DNA from: Spirosoma terrae
Lineage (GTDB): Bacteria > Bacteroidota > Bacteroidia > Cytophagales > Spirosomataceae
NCBI RefSeq assembly: GCF_010435915.1
Contig: NZ_JAAFZH010000011.1
Span: forward strand, 185,554 to 249,553
Length of the DNA stretch: 64,000 nucleotides
Direction: 5' to 3'
Position 1 is the stretch's first letter; each line of letters begins with the position of its first letter. Of the stretch, positions 36,570 through 45,813 are shown one piece after another. Position numbers and translations under genes: made by a program. The notes beneath the pieces were generated by a model, which did no database searches, had not been told where the DNA came from, and saw only the letters and a program-made list of their open reading frames with translations.

Positions 36570-37649
36570 ATGGTATTGTCTAATAAAACAGCTTTTGGTG
36601 TACTCGCAGGCTTTGTTTTGCTGGCAAGCTGCCAACAGAACAAGGCTCAGCATAGCGGACCTGTTTCTAAGCAGGATGCTGTGATTCAACCCATTTTTGT
36701 TACCGACACGGTTCGGCACGATACCGACGATCCGGCTATCTGGATTAACCCCGCCGATCCGTCAAAGAGCCTGGTAATTGGTACGGATAAAGATCAGGAT
36801 GGCGGACTTTATGTCTTTGACCTGAAAGGGAAGATTGTTAAGGAGATACATAACCTGAAGCGCCCCAACAACGTCGATGTAGCGTATGGCTTGATGCTGA
36901 ATGGCAAACCGACCGATATTGCCGTAACGACGGAACGGTTCACGCACAAGCTACGTATTTTTGCCCTGCCGGATATGAAGCCGATTGACAACGGCGGGCT
37001 GGCGATGTTTACCGGCGACACGACCGATGGGTTTCGCGATCTGATGGGCATTGCCCTGTACAAAAGTCCGAAGGGTATTCTCTATGCAATGGTTGGCCGT
37101 AAATCGGGCCCGACCGACGGGTCCTATATTGGTCAGTATCGGCTCAACGACGATGGGGCTGGCCAGGTCCGTGCTACGCTGGTGCGTAAGTTCGGCGCCT
37201 ATAGCGGTAAAAAAGAAATCGAGTCGATTGCTGTCGACAACGAGCTGGGTTACGTCTATTATTCCGATGAAGGAGTGGGCGTCCGAAAATATTATGCCGA
37301 TCCTGACAAGGGAAACCAGGAGTTGGCTCTTTTCGCGAAGACTGGTTTTTCGGAAGACCACGAAGGCATTTCGATTTATAAAACTGGTCCCGGAACGGGC
37401 TATATTCTGGTATCAGACCAGGGCGCAAATCAGTTTCATATTTTCCGTCGGGAAGGGGAGGCTGGCCATCCCAACGATCATAAATTGTTGAAGGTAGTAC
37501 GGGTGGCGGCTCAAATCAGCGACGGTTCCGACGTAACGAGCACGCCCCTTGGTAATCAATTCCCGCATGGCTTATTTGTGGCTATGTCGGAAGGGAAAAC
37601 ATTCCATTTTTACCGTTGGGAAGATATTGCTGGCAACGACCTTAAGTAA
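36570..37649 (+). CDS. beta-propeller phytase (3-phytase family), lipoprotein
   Basis: A 359-residue phytase of the beta-propeller family, which releases phosphate from myo-inositol hexakisphosphate using bound calcium. A signal peptide ends in a lipobox (VLLASC, Cys22). Family motifs include DTDDPAIWINPADPSKSLVI near residue 50, GTDKDQDGGLYVFDL, RPNNVDVAYG, the block ESIAVDNELGYVYYSDEGVG, and DHEGISIY. The length fits the family. It is the most specific evidence that the neighbourhood handles organic phosphate. A terminator-like hairpin follows at 37673-37711. Confidence 0.92.
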   Translation: MVLSNKTAFGVLAGFVLLASCQQNKAQHSGPVSKQDAVIQPIFVTDTVRHDTDDPAIWINPADPSKSLVIGTDKDQDGGLYVFDLKGKIVKEIHNLKRPNNVDVAYGLMLNGKPTDIAVTTERFTHKLRIFALPDMKPIDNGGLAMFTGDTTDGFRDLMGIALYKSPKGILYAMVGRKSGPTDGSYIGQYRLNDDGAGQVRATLVRKFGAYSGKKEIESIAVDNELGYVYYSDEGVGVRKYYADPDKGNQELALFAKTGFSEDHEGISIYKTGPGTGYILVSDQGANQFHIFRREGEAGHPNDHKLLKVVRVAAQISDGSDVTSTPLGNQFPHGLFVAMSEGKTFHFYRWEDIAGNDLK

Positions 37650-37672
37650 GGAAAACGAATCGTATTTATAGC

Positions 37673-37711
37673 AAAGAGGGAGCTAATCGTATACAGGTTA
37701 GTTCCCTTTTT
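37673..37711 (+). terminator. terminator after the phytase gene
   Basis: AAAGAGGGAGCTAA pairs with TTAGTTCCCTTTTT across about 11 bases, with a T-run on the right arm. The remaining gap to 37956 shows no gene and holds the promoter of the Nudix-type regulator. Confidence 0.65.
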
Positions 37712-37956
37712 GGCTATTTATGAATGTGAAGAAAACAAGCAGGAGACGTTTGCTCACAGCCGGGTTGAGGAGTAATGAATATGAATTAATGGCATGAATA
37801 AGTAGCTGTAGTTTTGGTTTTCTTGAAATTTATTAATCGTTGATAATGTGTTAGTTATTTCAATTTTGGGGCGTACCTCAACGTAACGTATCATTAACAA
37901 TTGGGATATTCCGTCTTATCTTCGATATAAAATGACGCAGGCTTGCCTAATCCTAC

Positions 37957-38658
37957 ATGTTAGACCAATACAGACAGCAGCATCCCTATTTACTAGCTTT
38001 AGATTCAATCATATTTGGCTTCGATGGTGATAGCCTGAAAATACTACTGGTCAGACGTGGTGTCGAAGAAACGACGTGGTCGCTGATGGGCGGGTGGCTT
38101 CAGCCCGATGAAGGATTAGAACAGGCCGCTGCCCGGATTCTGTTTGACCTGACAGGCTTGACGAATGTATACCTGGAACAGTTGTATGCCTTCGGAAATC
38201 CCCACCGAGATCCAATTGTACGCACGATATCGGTAGCCTATTTTTCATTGATAAAAATAGCCGATTATGAGGCTAAAATCTCTGAAGCGTTCCAGGCGCG
38301 CTGGTTTTCTATTTACGATCTTCCTCCTTTGCTATTTGACCACGGCGACATGGTTGACTTAGCAATTAAACGACTCCGCTACAAAGCGGCTCAGCACCCT
38401 ATCGGTTTCGAATTATTACCCGAGAAGTTCACAATTCCTCAGTTGCAGAAGCTATATGACGCCATTTACAACACAGAATTTGACAAGCGGAATTTTAGTC
38501 GCAAGATTCTGTCGACCAATTTGTTGATTAAGCTGGATGAAAAACAGAGGGGCTTTTCCAAAAGGGGCGCTTATTACTACCAGGTCAACAATGAAAAATA
38601 TCGTGAGATCACGAACTCCTTCCTCAACTTTATTCCTAACTCAGAAATAGCCCTGTAA
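37957..38658 (+). CDS. Nudix-fold transcriptional regulator (AraR/NrtR-like)
   Basis: A 233-residue protein. An N-terminal Nudix fold (residues 8-140) is joined to a C-terminal winged helix (about 150-225, KFTIPQLQKLYDAIYNTEFD and NFSRKILSTNLL). The Nudix box region (GGWLQPDEGLEQAAARILFD) lacks the REUxEE catalytic glutamates, so hydrolysis is unlikely and sugar or nucleotide sensing is expected. In Bacteroides, the related AraR protein controls arabinose use. Here the gene lies directly upstream of xylA, so it probably senses a pentose and controls xylose isomerase. Candidate TGTCA-type sites lie in the gap between the two genes. Confidence 0.85.
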   Translation: MLDQYRQQHPYLLALDSIIFGFDGDSLKILLVRRGVEETTWSLMGGWLQPDEGLEQAAARILFDLTGLTNVYLEQLYAFGNPHRDPIVRTISVAYFSLIKIADYEAKISEAFQARWFSIYDLPPLLFDHGDMVDLAIKRLRYKAAQHPIGFELLPEKFTIPQLQKLYDAIYNTEFDKRNFSRKILSTNLLIKLDEKQRGFSKRGAYYYQVNNEKYREITNSFLNFIPNSEIAL

Positions 38659-38720
38659 GCGCACAAAGCGATTTTTTACAGGATAACTATACTTTTCATA
38701 TAATTTTTTTTGTAAAATGA

Positions 38721-38886
38721 TGAGTGTCATATTGACATTTAACTAAATAAACCTCAGCTTTACATCCAGAAATAAGTGTCAATCTCACAAGAAAGGAGAG
38801 CGGTCTGGGCAAGATGGCTTATAACGTAGCAAAACCGTAAAATGCTACGTTACAATGAGGATGGATCTGGCCGGAAAATGACACAT
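38721..38886 (+). promoter_or_regulatory. candidate operators (TGTCA half-sites) upstream of xylA
   Basis: The palindrome TGTCATATTGACA (38725-38737) is followed by further half-sites, GTGTCAAT at 38777-38784 and ATGACACA at 38879-38886. They fit binding of a dimeric regulator such as the adjacent Nudix-type protein, but this is an inference from pattern and position. Confidence 0.4.
38823..38851. repeat. inverted repeat in the xylA upstream region
   Basis: AACGTAGCA and TGCTACGTT are exact inverted copies separated by 11 bases. It may form a hairpin in the xylA leader or act as a second operator. Confidence 0.4.
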
Positions 38887-38960
38887 ATGAGCAGGCTTTA
38901 TCGAGCTATTTTAACGATATAAGAATAGGAAATTAACTAATAATCAATTAATTAACAGTT

Positions 38961-40292
38961 ATGTCGACGGTTACGCTGGGCGATCGGGAATATTTCTCCG
39001 GAATTGGTACAATTGGCTATGAAGGGCCTAAATCAAAGAATCCATTAGCATTCAAGTGGTATAACCCTGATTTGGTGGTTAACGGTAAAACGCTCCGCGA
39101 CCAGTTGCGCTTTGCGATCAGCTACTGGCATACGTTCTGCGGTACGGGTGGTGATCCATTTGGTCCGGGTACGCGCGTTTTCCCCTGGGATCAGGATAGC
39201 GATGCGAACGTACGGGCTCAACAGAAGATGGATGCTGCTTTTGAGTTTTTCACCAAAATTGGTGCTCCTTACTATTGCTTTCACGATATCGATCTGGTTG
39301 ATGAAGGTGGATCGGCCAGCGAATACGAAAGCCGTTTACAGAAAATTGTTGACTACGGGCAGCAGAAGCAGAAAGCGAGTGGCGTGAAACTTCTGTGGGG
39401 AACGGCCAACGTATTCTCGAATCCCCGTTACATGAATGGGGCCTCTACCAACCCCGATTTTGCCGTTTTGGCCTATGCCGGTACCCAGGTGAAAAATGCC
39501 ATCGATGCTACGATCGCTCTGGGTGGAGAGAACTACGTATTCTGGGGTGGCCGCGAAGGGTATATGTCGTTGCTGAACACGAACATGAAGCGCGAAGTTG
39601 AGCACCTGGCCCAATTCCTGACCATTGCCCGCGATTATGCCCGCAAACAGGGTTTTAAAGGAACGTTCTTCATCGAGCCGAAGCCAATGGAGCCAACCAA
39701 ACACCAGTACGATTACGATGCGGCTACGGTTATCGGTTTCCTGCGCCAGTATGGGCTGGATAAAGATTTTCAGTTAAATATTGAGGTAAACCACGCTACG
39801 TTGGCGGGCCATACGTTCGATCATGAATTGCAGGTAGCAGCCGATGCCGGTATGCTGGGTAGCATCGACGCCAACCGTGGCGATTATCAGAATGGCTGGG
39901 ATACTGATCAGTTCCCGATCAATTTATACGAGCTGGTAGAAGCGGCTCTGGTTATTCAACAGGCAGGTGGTATTAAGCCCGGCGGTATCAATTTCGACGC
40001 GAAAGTACGTCGTAACTCTACCGATTTTGAGGATATCTTCCTGGCTCATATCAGTGGAATGGACGCGTTTGCGCGGGCATTTATCGTGGCTGATGCTATT
40101 TTGAAAGAGTCGGATTACCTCAAATTCCGGCAGGAGCGCTACGCATCGTTCGATGAAGGTCAGGGCAAGGCTTTTGAAAATGGAACATTGTCGCTGGAAG
40201 ACCTGCGTGCTTACACGCTGGCCAATGGAGAGCCTGCGCTACGTAGTGGTAAGCAGGAGTGGCTGGAGAGCATCATCAATCAGTATATCTAG
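38961..40292 (+). CDS. xylA: xylose isomerase
   Basis: A 443-residue class II xylose isomerase that converts D-xylose to D-xylulose in the cytoplasm with divalent metal. Motifs seen are FCGTGGDPFGPGT, the catalytic His in YYCFHDIDLVDEG, YVFWGGREGY, the metal-binding FIEPKPMEPTKHQYDYD, NIEVNHATLAGHTFDHEL and GSIDANRGDYQNGWDTDQFP. All key residues look intact. It follows the Nudix-type regulator after a 302-base gap with candidate operators. No xylulokinase or transporter gene is adjacent inside this window, so the pathway must continue elsewhere. Confidence 0.96.
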   Translation: MSTVTLGDREYFSGIGTIGYEGPKSKNPLAFKWYNPDLVVNGKTLRDQLRFAISYWHTFCGTGGDPFGPGTRVFPWDQDSDANVRAQQKMDAAFEFFTKIGAPYYCFHDIDLVDEGGSASEYESRLQKIVDYGQQKQKASGVKLLWGTANVFSNPRYMNGASTNPDFAVLAYAGTQVKNAIDATIALGGENYVFWGGREGYMSLLNTNMKREVEHLAQFLTIARDYARKQGFKGTFFIEPKPMEPTKHQYDYDAATVIGFLRQYGLDKDFQLNIEVNHATLAGHTFDHELQVAADAGMLGSIDANRGDYQNGWDTDQFPINLYELVEAALVIQQAGGIKPGGINFDAKVRRNSTDFEDIFLAHISGMDAFARAFIVADAILKESDYLKFRQERYASFDEGQGKAFENGTLSLEDLRAYTLANGEPALRSGKQEWLESIINQYI

Positions 40293-40325
40293 TCTGGTTT
40301 TCCGGAAGGGTTGACTAACGTTTGG

Positions 40326-40383
40326 TTCTGATCGACAAGGCAAGTTTTGCATGGATTCATGGGACGTGTCTTGTCGATCAGAA
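40326..40383 (+). repeat. inverted repeat after xylA
   Basis: TTCTGATCGACAAG (40326-40339) and CTTGTCGATCAGAA (40370-40383) form a perfect 14-base stem. An A-run, not a T-run, follows on the plus strand, so it is not a classic terminator. It could stabilise the xylA transcript end. Confidence 0.55.
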
Positions 40384-40558
40384 AAAAATATTGACTTAAA
40401 AATAGGAAGTATTTGGGCTTTACTAGTATCTTTCCTATAAAGATACTAAACTATATACTTAATAGATCGTATTGAAGCCCCGCTTATAGAAGCAACGAGT
40501 GGTAGTGGCGTAACTCAACAGTCAGTATATCGTTTTTGCAATCCCTTCTTTAGTCTTT

Positions 40559-41194
40559 ATGCCTATTCGGAACCTTTCTGGAAAGCAAAACCTGGAATCA
40601 GATGCATCGTTGGCGGTACGTCTGAAAATGGGTGATGAGCAGGCTTTCGAGGAAATCTACTTCCGGTATTACAAACATTTATATGCAATAGGTTATAAAT
40701 TCCTGAAAAATCCTGATTTGGCTGAAGATGCCGTACAGGACATTTTTCTGAAGCTATGGGATCATCGGCACACGCTCAATGAAGCCTATGCCATCAAAAA
40801 TTTTTTGTCGATTTCCATGAAAAACCACGTAATGAATCTCATACGTGACAATCATGCAGCCATCTGGGAATATCTGTCTCTCGAAACCGAGCAAGTCGGT
40901 GGTGAGGATTCTCCGACCAATACGTATCAATATCAGGAATACAATATCATTCTGGAAAATGGCCTGAAACAACTTCCTCCCCAACGCGAGGCCATTTTTC
41001 GATTACGGGTTTTTTCGGGCTTAACGAACGAAGAAATCGCTCTCCATCTATCGATTTCGATAAACACCGTAAAATGCCAGTTTTCGCAGGCTACCAAGTC
41101 CATCAAAGACTATCTGGGTAAGCATGCCGAATTGGATCAGCTATCGCTTACGAAAATATCCATCGGATTTTTATTTTTTTTCTTGAATCAGTAA
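40559..41194 (+). CDS. ECF RNA polymerase sigma factor (Bacteroidota FecI-like)
   Basis: A 211-residue ECF sigma factor that opens the second cell-surface signalling cascade. Region 2 reads QAFEEIYFRYYKHLYAIGYK and DAVQDIFLKLWDHRHTL. Region 4 reads LPPQREAIFRLRVFSGLTNE with the helix-turn-helix IALHLSISINTVKCQFSQA. A hydrophobic C-terminus (ISIGFLFFFLNQ) closes it, as in the sigma factor at 28369-28995. It is followed after 60 bases by a FecR gene, then SusC and SusD genes. Target promoters, most likely the adjacent susCD operon, cannot be recognised by eye. Confidence 0.92.
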   Translation: MPIRNLSGKQNLESDASLAVRLKMGDEQAFEEIYFRYYKHLYAIGYKFLKNPDLAEDAVQDIFLKLWDHRHTLNEAYAIKNFLSISMKNHVMNLIRDNHAAIWEYLSLETEQVGGEDSPTNTYQYQEYNIILENGLKQLPPQREAIFRLRVFSGLTNEEIALHLSISINTVKCQFSQATKSIKDYLGKHAELDQLSLTKISIGFLFFFLNQ

Positions 41195-41254
41195 TACTTC
41201 TGGTCGCGCTCTGTGTATCTATTAAAGAGCGTCTTGACCTATTACTGATTATAC

Positions 41255-42250
41255 ATGAATACAGAGCATCTTCAGAGGTATTTGCGGAATGAATGCTCAC
41301 CGGAAGAAGCCCGGATCATCCTGGAGTTTCTGGCGACCGAAGAAGGCCAGCGGCAGCTACAGGCTTTACTGACAAAAGAGTTGCCGACTCTTGAGGCCCT
41401 TCCGTTGGATGTTTACGAGCGTCAGCATGCCCAGCGGCTCTTCGAGCGAATTAAGGCCAATAAAAAAGCAGGACCCAAGCTTGCCTGGTCCGAAAAGAGT
41501 GAGCGTCGGCTCGGTTCGACCTGGCGATGGCTGGTGGCTGCCAGTGTTGCTTTTGTGTTGTTAGCAACCGGTTTCTGGTGGCTTTACCAGCGGAATCTTA
41601 CGCCGGAGTTAATCACGCTTACAACGGATTATGGTCAGATACGGCGTGTGACTTTGCCGGACCAGTCAATTGTGACGATGAATGGTAATTCGTCGATTCA
41701 GTATGCCAAAGCCTGGCCATCCGACAAGCCCCGGCAAATTTGGGTGAAAGGAGAGGCTTTTCTGGAAGTTGTGCATACCCAAAACCATCAGCCTTTTCAG
41801 GTAAAACTTCCCGGACAAATGAAGGTGGAGGTGTTAGGCACTCGCTTCAACGTTTACACACGGGCATCGGCTACGAAAGTTGTTTTGAATGAAGGTCGCA
41901 TTCAGTTGTGTATGGCCAATAATGCCAAAAATCGACTGGAGATGAAGCCCGGAGAAATGTTTTTTGCCGACAGCCAGGCTAAAGTATTCTACAAAAAACC
42001 AGTTGATGCCCAGGTTCATTCTTCCTGGCGGACGAACAAGCTTATTTTTAGTGGTACTACGCTGGCCGAAATTGCTACGCTACTGCACGATACGTATGGC
42101 CTGCAGGTAGACATTAAAGACACCACGTTACGGGCACAGAAATTCTCCGGTACCATTCCCAGTCGAAATGCCGCCACTATTCTAAAAGGATTATCTACCC
42201 TTTTTGATTTAAAAATTACACAACATAATAACCACGTCCAAATAGAATAA
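41255..42250 (+). CDS. FecR-family anti-sigma/signal-transducing membrane protein
   Basis: A 331-residue FecR homologue. The cytoplasmic N-terminus (MNTEHLQRYLRNECSPEEAR) should bind the sigma factor. One membrane helix (about 90-110, WLVAASVAFVLLATGFWWLY) is followed by the FecR domain (GQIRRVTLPDQSIVTMNGNS, VKGEAFLEVVHTQNHQPF, VLGTRFNVYTR) and the DUF4974-type end (KLIFSGTTLAEIATLLHDTY). It lies 16 bases upstream of the SusC gene, whose STN domain would deliver the signal. Membrane order and spacing are those of a complete FecIR-type circuit. Confidence 0.92.
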   Translation: MNTEHLQRYLRNECSPEEARIILEFLATEEGQRQLQALLTKELPTLEALPLDVYERQHAQRLFERIKANKKAGPKLAWSEKSERRLGSTWRWLVAASVAFVLLATGFWWLYQRNLTPELITLTTDYGQIRRVTLPDQSIVTMNGNSSIQYAKAWPSDKPRQIWVKGEAFLEVVHTQNHQPFQVKLPGQMKVEVLGTRFNVYTRASATKVVLNEGRIQLCMANNAKNRLEMKPGEMFFADSQAKVFYKKPVDAQVHSSWRTNKLIFSGTTLAEIATLLHDTYGLQVDIKDTTLRAQKFSGTIPSRNAATILKGLSTLFDLKITQHNNHVQIE

Positions 42251-42266
42251 ACCCGAGTCCTATCTT

Positions 42267-45200
42267 ATGAAACGACTACTATTTTTAGTAAACATGCTGC
42301 TGGTCAGCACCATACCGACCCAGGCTCAGCTGTTGGCGTCGAATGTGGGGCACTCTGTTCAGCAAACAAAAGCCCAGACGGTGCTGACGCTGAAAGCTGC
42401 TTTGGCGGAGTTAGAAAAACAATACCATGTCTCCTTTATTTACCGGACTAACCAGATCGATACCCGGGTGTTGCTGCCTGCTCATCGGGCCGGCTCTGTT
42501 GAAGATGCGCTGTCTTCTATTCTGACCGACACTGGCTTGTCGTTTGAGAAAGTGCAGACTAACTTTTATGTGATTGTGCCGAGTAAAGAGTCGGGGAAGT
42601 CAAATTCGCGGAAAATCAACCAGATTAAAACGAAGGGTTTTAACGAAGGTGAACCGGAAGCATCGGGAAGTACGCCAGCAATCAACATTGCCCGACTAGA
42701 GCGGATTGGCTTTACACTTCTTTCGGCAGAGCGCCCGCTGGCCGATATTCGCGGAAAAGTGTCCGATGCCAATGGGCAGGGAATTCCCGGCGTTAGCGTG
42801 GTTATCAAAGGAACGTCGCGCGGAACAACCACCAATGGCGACGGCGATTACACACTTAGTGCGCCTGCTGATGCTGTTCTGGTTTTTAGCTTCGTAGGCT
42901 ACGTATCGCGGGAGGTGCCGGTCAGCAATCAAACGCTGTTGAACGTAACGCTACAACCAGACGAACGGGCTCTGGAAGAAGTAGTCGTGGTTGGTTATGG
43001 AACCCAGAAACGAGCTTCCGTAACAGGAGCTGTTTCGTCGGTAACGCCTAAAGATTTGACCGCTATACCCGTTATAAGTGCTGAGTCGGCGTTACAGGGA
43101 CGGGTTCCGGGCGTTCGGGTTGTGAATAATGGTAGCCCAGGGCAGTCGCCTATCGTGCGGATTCGGGGGATAGGCTCCATCAACTTTGCATCGGGGCCGC
43201 TCTACGTAATCGATGGTATTCCATCGGGCGATCTGAACAACCTCGATCCTAAAGATATTGAGTCGCTGGAGGTATTGAAAGATGCCAGCTCGGCGGCTAT
43301 TTATGGGTCCAGAGCGTCGAATGGTGTTGTCATTATCACTACCAAACGTGGATCGAAAGACGGACAACTTCATGTGAATGTCGATAGCTACGTTGGTACG
43401 CAGAGTGTCTGGAAAAAGCTGGACTTGCTCAATACAGATCAGTACGTTCAATATGCTAAAGCCCTGAATGGCAATGCCGGTATTGCGCTGCCCGATCGGT
43501 TGAACAATCTGAATACGCCAATCTATACGGGAGCTACGCAGACCTTTGCGCAGACGAACACCAACTGGCAGGATGTTATGTTCCGGACCGCACCCATTCA
43601 GCAGCACCAGATTTCGATATCGGGAGGAAACCAGAAATCACGGTTTTTTGCGTCTGCCGGTTATTTTGATCAGGAAGGCGTGCTGATCGGTACCAATTAC
43701 AAACGCGGAAACGTTCGTCTGAACTCGGATCACCAGATTACCAAAGCCATCTCGTTCGGGCAAACGCTGATGATTTCGTATGACAAAACCCGTGGCGAAC
43801 AGGGCTTTGGCGGTGGCCGTACGGCCGTCATGCAGACCATTCGGAATTTACCATACTGGCCCGTTACCGATCCAACCAAAGTAGGCGGGTATAGCTCTCC
43901 AACGGCAGCTGATGGTTCAGATCCCGACAACCCGGTTCGGATTGCGCTCATGGATCAAAGCTATTCGCAGCGGGTAAAAATTCTGGGGTCGCTATACACA
44001 GAAATTAAATTCACCGACTTTCTGAAGTACCGTTTCAGCTTTGGGGCCGATATTGTGTCGAGCCGCAACAACGATATTTTTCCGATTTATAACGATGGCT
44101 ATAAGGGACGCACCCAGCAGCAATTGAACGATAGCCGGACGATGTACTACTCGCCGATTCTGACGAACCAGCTGACCTTCGAAAAGAGCTTTGGCAAACA
44201 TCTGATCAACGTAACGGCAGTGGCTGAAAAACAAACGTTTCGGAGCAGCAACCTGAGTTCGACAGGCTACCGGCCTAACAACGATATTGATGTATTACAG
44301 GGCGTATCGAACCCCGGAACAACCAGTGACTTACAGGAAAGCAGCCTGATTTCGTACGTGGGTCGGGTTAATTACGACTACAATGGACGATATCTGCTGA
44401 GCGCGTCGGTGCGTCGGGATGGTTCCTCGCGCTTTGCGCCCGGCAACAAGTGGGGTACGTTCCCATCGGCTTCGGTGGGCTGGCGTATCAGCGAAGAGTC
44501 GTTTATGAAGTCGGTTCCTGCCGTTTCTGAGCTGAAACTGCGGGCCAGCTATGGCGAAACCGGTTTTAACGGTATTGGTAATTACGCCTGGCAGACCTTA
44601 GTGCAGGCCGATAACACCAACTATATTTTTGGCGCGACCAGAACGCTGGGCTCGTATTTCGATGCGCTGGGTAATACCGAACTGAAGTGGGAAACCACCA
44701 AAATGTCGAACGTAGGGGTTGATGTGGGCTTGTTCAGCAATAAGTTTACGTTCACCGCTGAAGTCTACAATCGACTAACCGACGGTCTTCTGCTGAACGT
44801 ACCGATTCCGAACTCAATTGGGTATGCATCGGCACCGTTGGCTAACATCGGCAGCATGAAAAACTGGGGTTATGAGTTCCAGGCGGGTTATAACCAGAGC
44901 CAGGGCGATTTCCGCTGGAACGTATCGGGAAATATCGATATTACCCGCAACCGTATCGTAAGCCTGGCTACGCCTAGCGCTACCATCTATTCTGGTTTGA
45001 ATCAGGATTTTGGTGGTTATGACATAACGAAGACCGAAGCGGGCCAGCCTATCCAGTCGTTTTATGGATACGTAGTGGACGGCATTTTCTCGTCGGTTGA
45101 TCAGGTCTATAGTTCACCCCGTCAGAACCGGCCCGATACGCGCGAAGCGCACGATCCAACCAAGAATACGTCGGCTGGTGATATCAAGTTCAAGGACCTG

Positions 45201-45779
45201 AACGGCGATGGCATCATCGACGCCAATGACCGGACTTATCTGGGTAGCTTTATTCCCAAGTTCAGCTACGGGCTCAATTTCGGAGCTAACTATAAAAACT
45301 TCGATCTGACCGTTTATCTGCAGGGCGTCCAGGGAAACAAAATTTATAATGGCACAAAAGTGATTGAGCAAGGTATGTTACGTCTGTTTAACGCAGGCAC
45401 CGACGTATTGAACGCCTGGACACCAACCAACACGAATACGGATGTTCCCCGCGCTGTTAACGGCGACCCAAATAACAACAGCCGTACCTCCGATCGGTTT
45501 ATCGAAAGTGGTTCCTACATGCGGGTGAAGAATTTCAGTATTGGGTATACGGTTCCGGCCGACGTATTGAATCGGATTTCAAAAAATACGCTCAGCAAAC
45601 TCCGCATTTATGTCTCGGCTACCAACTTGCTGACCTTCACAAAATACACGGGTCTGGACCCTGAAATTGGGGTCAACGGAAATTCGGGAGATACCAGTAA
45701 ACTCCTGACGAATGGTATTGATTATGGTCAGTATCCACAACCCCGCACGTTTCTGGTCGGCCTGAACTTTGGATTTTGA
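42267..45779 (+). CDS. SusC/RagA-family TonB-dependent outer-membrane receptor with STN domain
   Basis: A 1170-residue importer with a signal peptide (about 1-21, ending PTQAQ). An STN domain (40-105, LKAALAELEKQYHVSFIYR) is joined by a long linker (105-160) to the carboxypeptidase-regulatory-like domain (161-245, ADIRGKVSDANGQGIPGVSV). The SusC signature and plug follow (VVVVGYGTQKRASVTGAVSS, LYVIDGIPSGDLNNLDP), and the barrel ends in TFLVGLNFGF. The linker between the STN and regulatory domains is longer than in the paralogue at 23912-27280. It pairs with the SusD encoded 34 bases downstream. The substrate is unknown. Confidence 0.94.
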   Translation: MKRLLFLVNMLLVSTIPTQAQLLASNVGHSVQQTKAQTVLTLKAALAELEKQYHVSFIYRTNQIDTRVLLPAHRAGSVEDALSSILTDTGLSFEKVQTNFYVIVPSKESGKSNSRKINQIKTKGFNEGEPEASGSTPAINIARLERIGFTLLSAERPLADIRGKVSDANGQGIPGVSVVIKGTSRGTTTNGDGDYTLSAPADAVLVFSFVGYVSREVPVSNQTLLNVTLQPDERALEEVVVVGYGTQKRASVTGAVSSVTPKDLTAIPVISAESALQGRVPGVRVVNNGSPGQSPIVRIRGIGSINFASGPLYVIDGIPSGDLNNLDPKDIESLEVLKDASSAAIYGSRASNGVVIITTKRGSKDGQLHVNVDSYVGTQSVWKKLDLLNTDQYVQYAKALNGNAGIALPDRLNNLNTPIYTGATQTFAQTNTNWQDVMFRTAPIQQHQISISGGNQKSRFFASAGYFDQEGVLIGTNYKRGNVRLNSDHQITKAISFGQTLMISYDKTRGEQGFGGGRTAVMQTIRNLPYWPVTDPTKVGGYSSPTAADGSDPDNPVRIALMDQSYSQRVKILGSLYTEIKFTDFLKYRFSFGADIVSSRNNDIFPIYNDGYKGRTQQQLNDSRTMYYSPILTNQLTFEKSFGKHLINVTAVAEKQTFRSSNLSSTGYRPNNDIDVLQGVSNPGTTSDLQESSLISYVGRVNYDYNGRYLLSASVRRDGSSRFAPGNKWGTFPSASVGWRISEESFMKSVPAVSELKLRASYGETGFNGIGNYAWQTLVQADNTNYIFGATRTLGSYFDALGNTELKWETTKMSNVGVDVGLFSNKFTFTAEVYNRLTDGLLLNVPIPNSIGYASAPLANIGSMKNWGYEFQAGYNQSQGDFRWNVSGNIDITRNRIVSLATPSATIYSGLNQDFGGYDITKTEAGQPIQSFYGYVVDGIFSSVDQVYSSPRQNRPDTREAHDPTKNTSAGDIKFKDLNGDGIIDANDRTYLGSFIPKFSYGLNFGANYKNFDLTVYLQGVQGNKIYNGTKVIEQGMLRLFNAGTDVLNAWTPTNTNTDVPRAVNGDPNNNSRTSDRFIESGSYMRVKNFSIGYTVPADVLNRISKNTLSKLRIYVSATNLLTFTKYTGLDPEIGVNGNSGDTSKLLTNGIDYGQYPQPRTFLVGLNFGF

Positions 45780-45813
45780 TACTATCCCCGAACCCTATTA
45801 ATTGATTAAGGAA

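Noticed and set aside
40326..40383. Hairpin after xylA as a rho-independent terminator
   Set aside because: The stem is perfect, but an A-run follows it on the plus strand and there is no T-run on either side in the required position.
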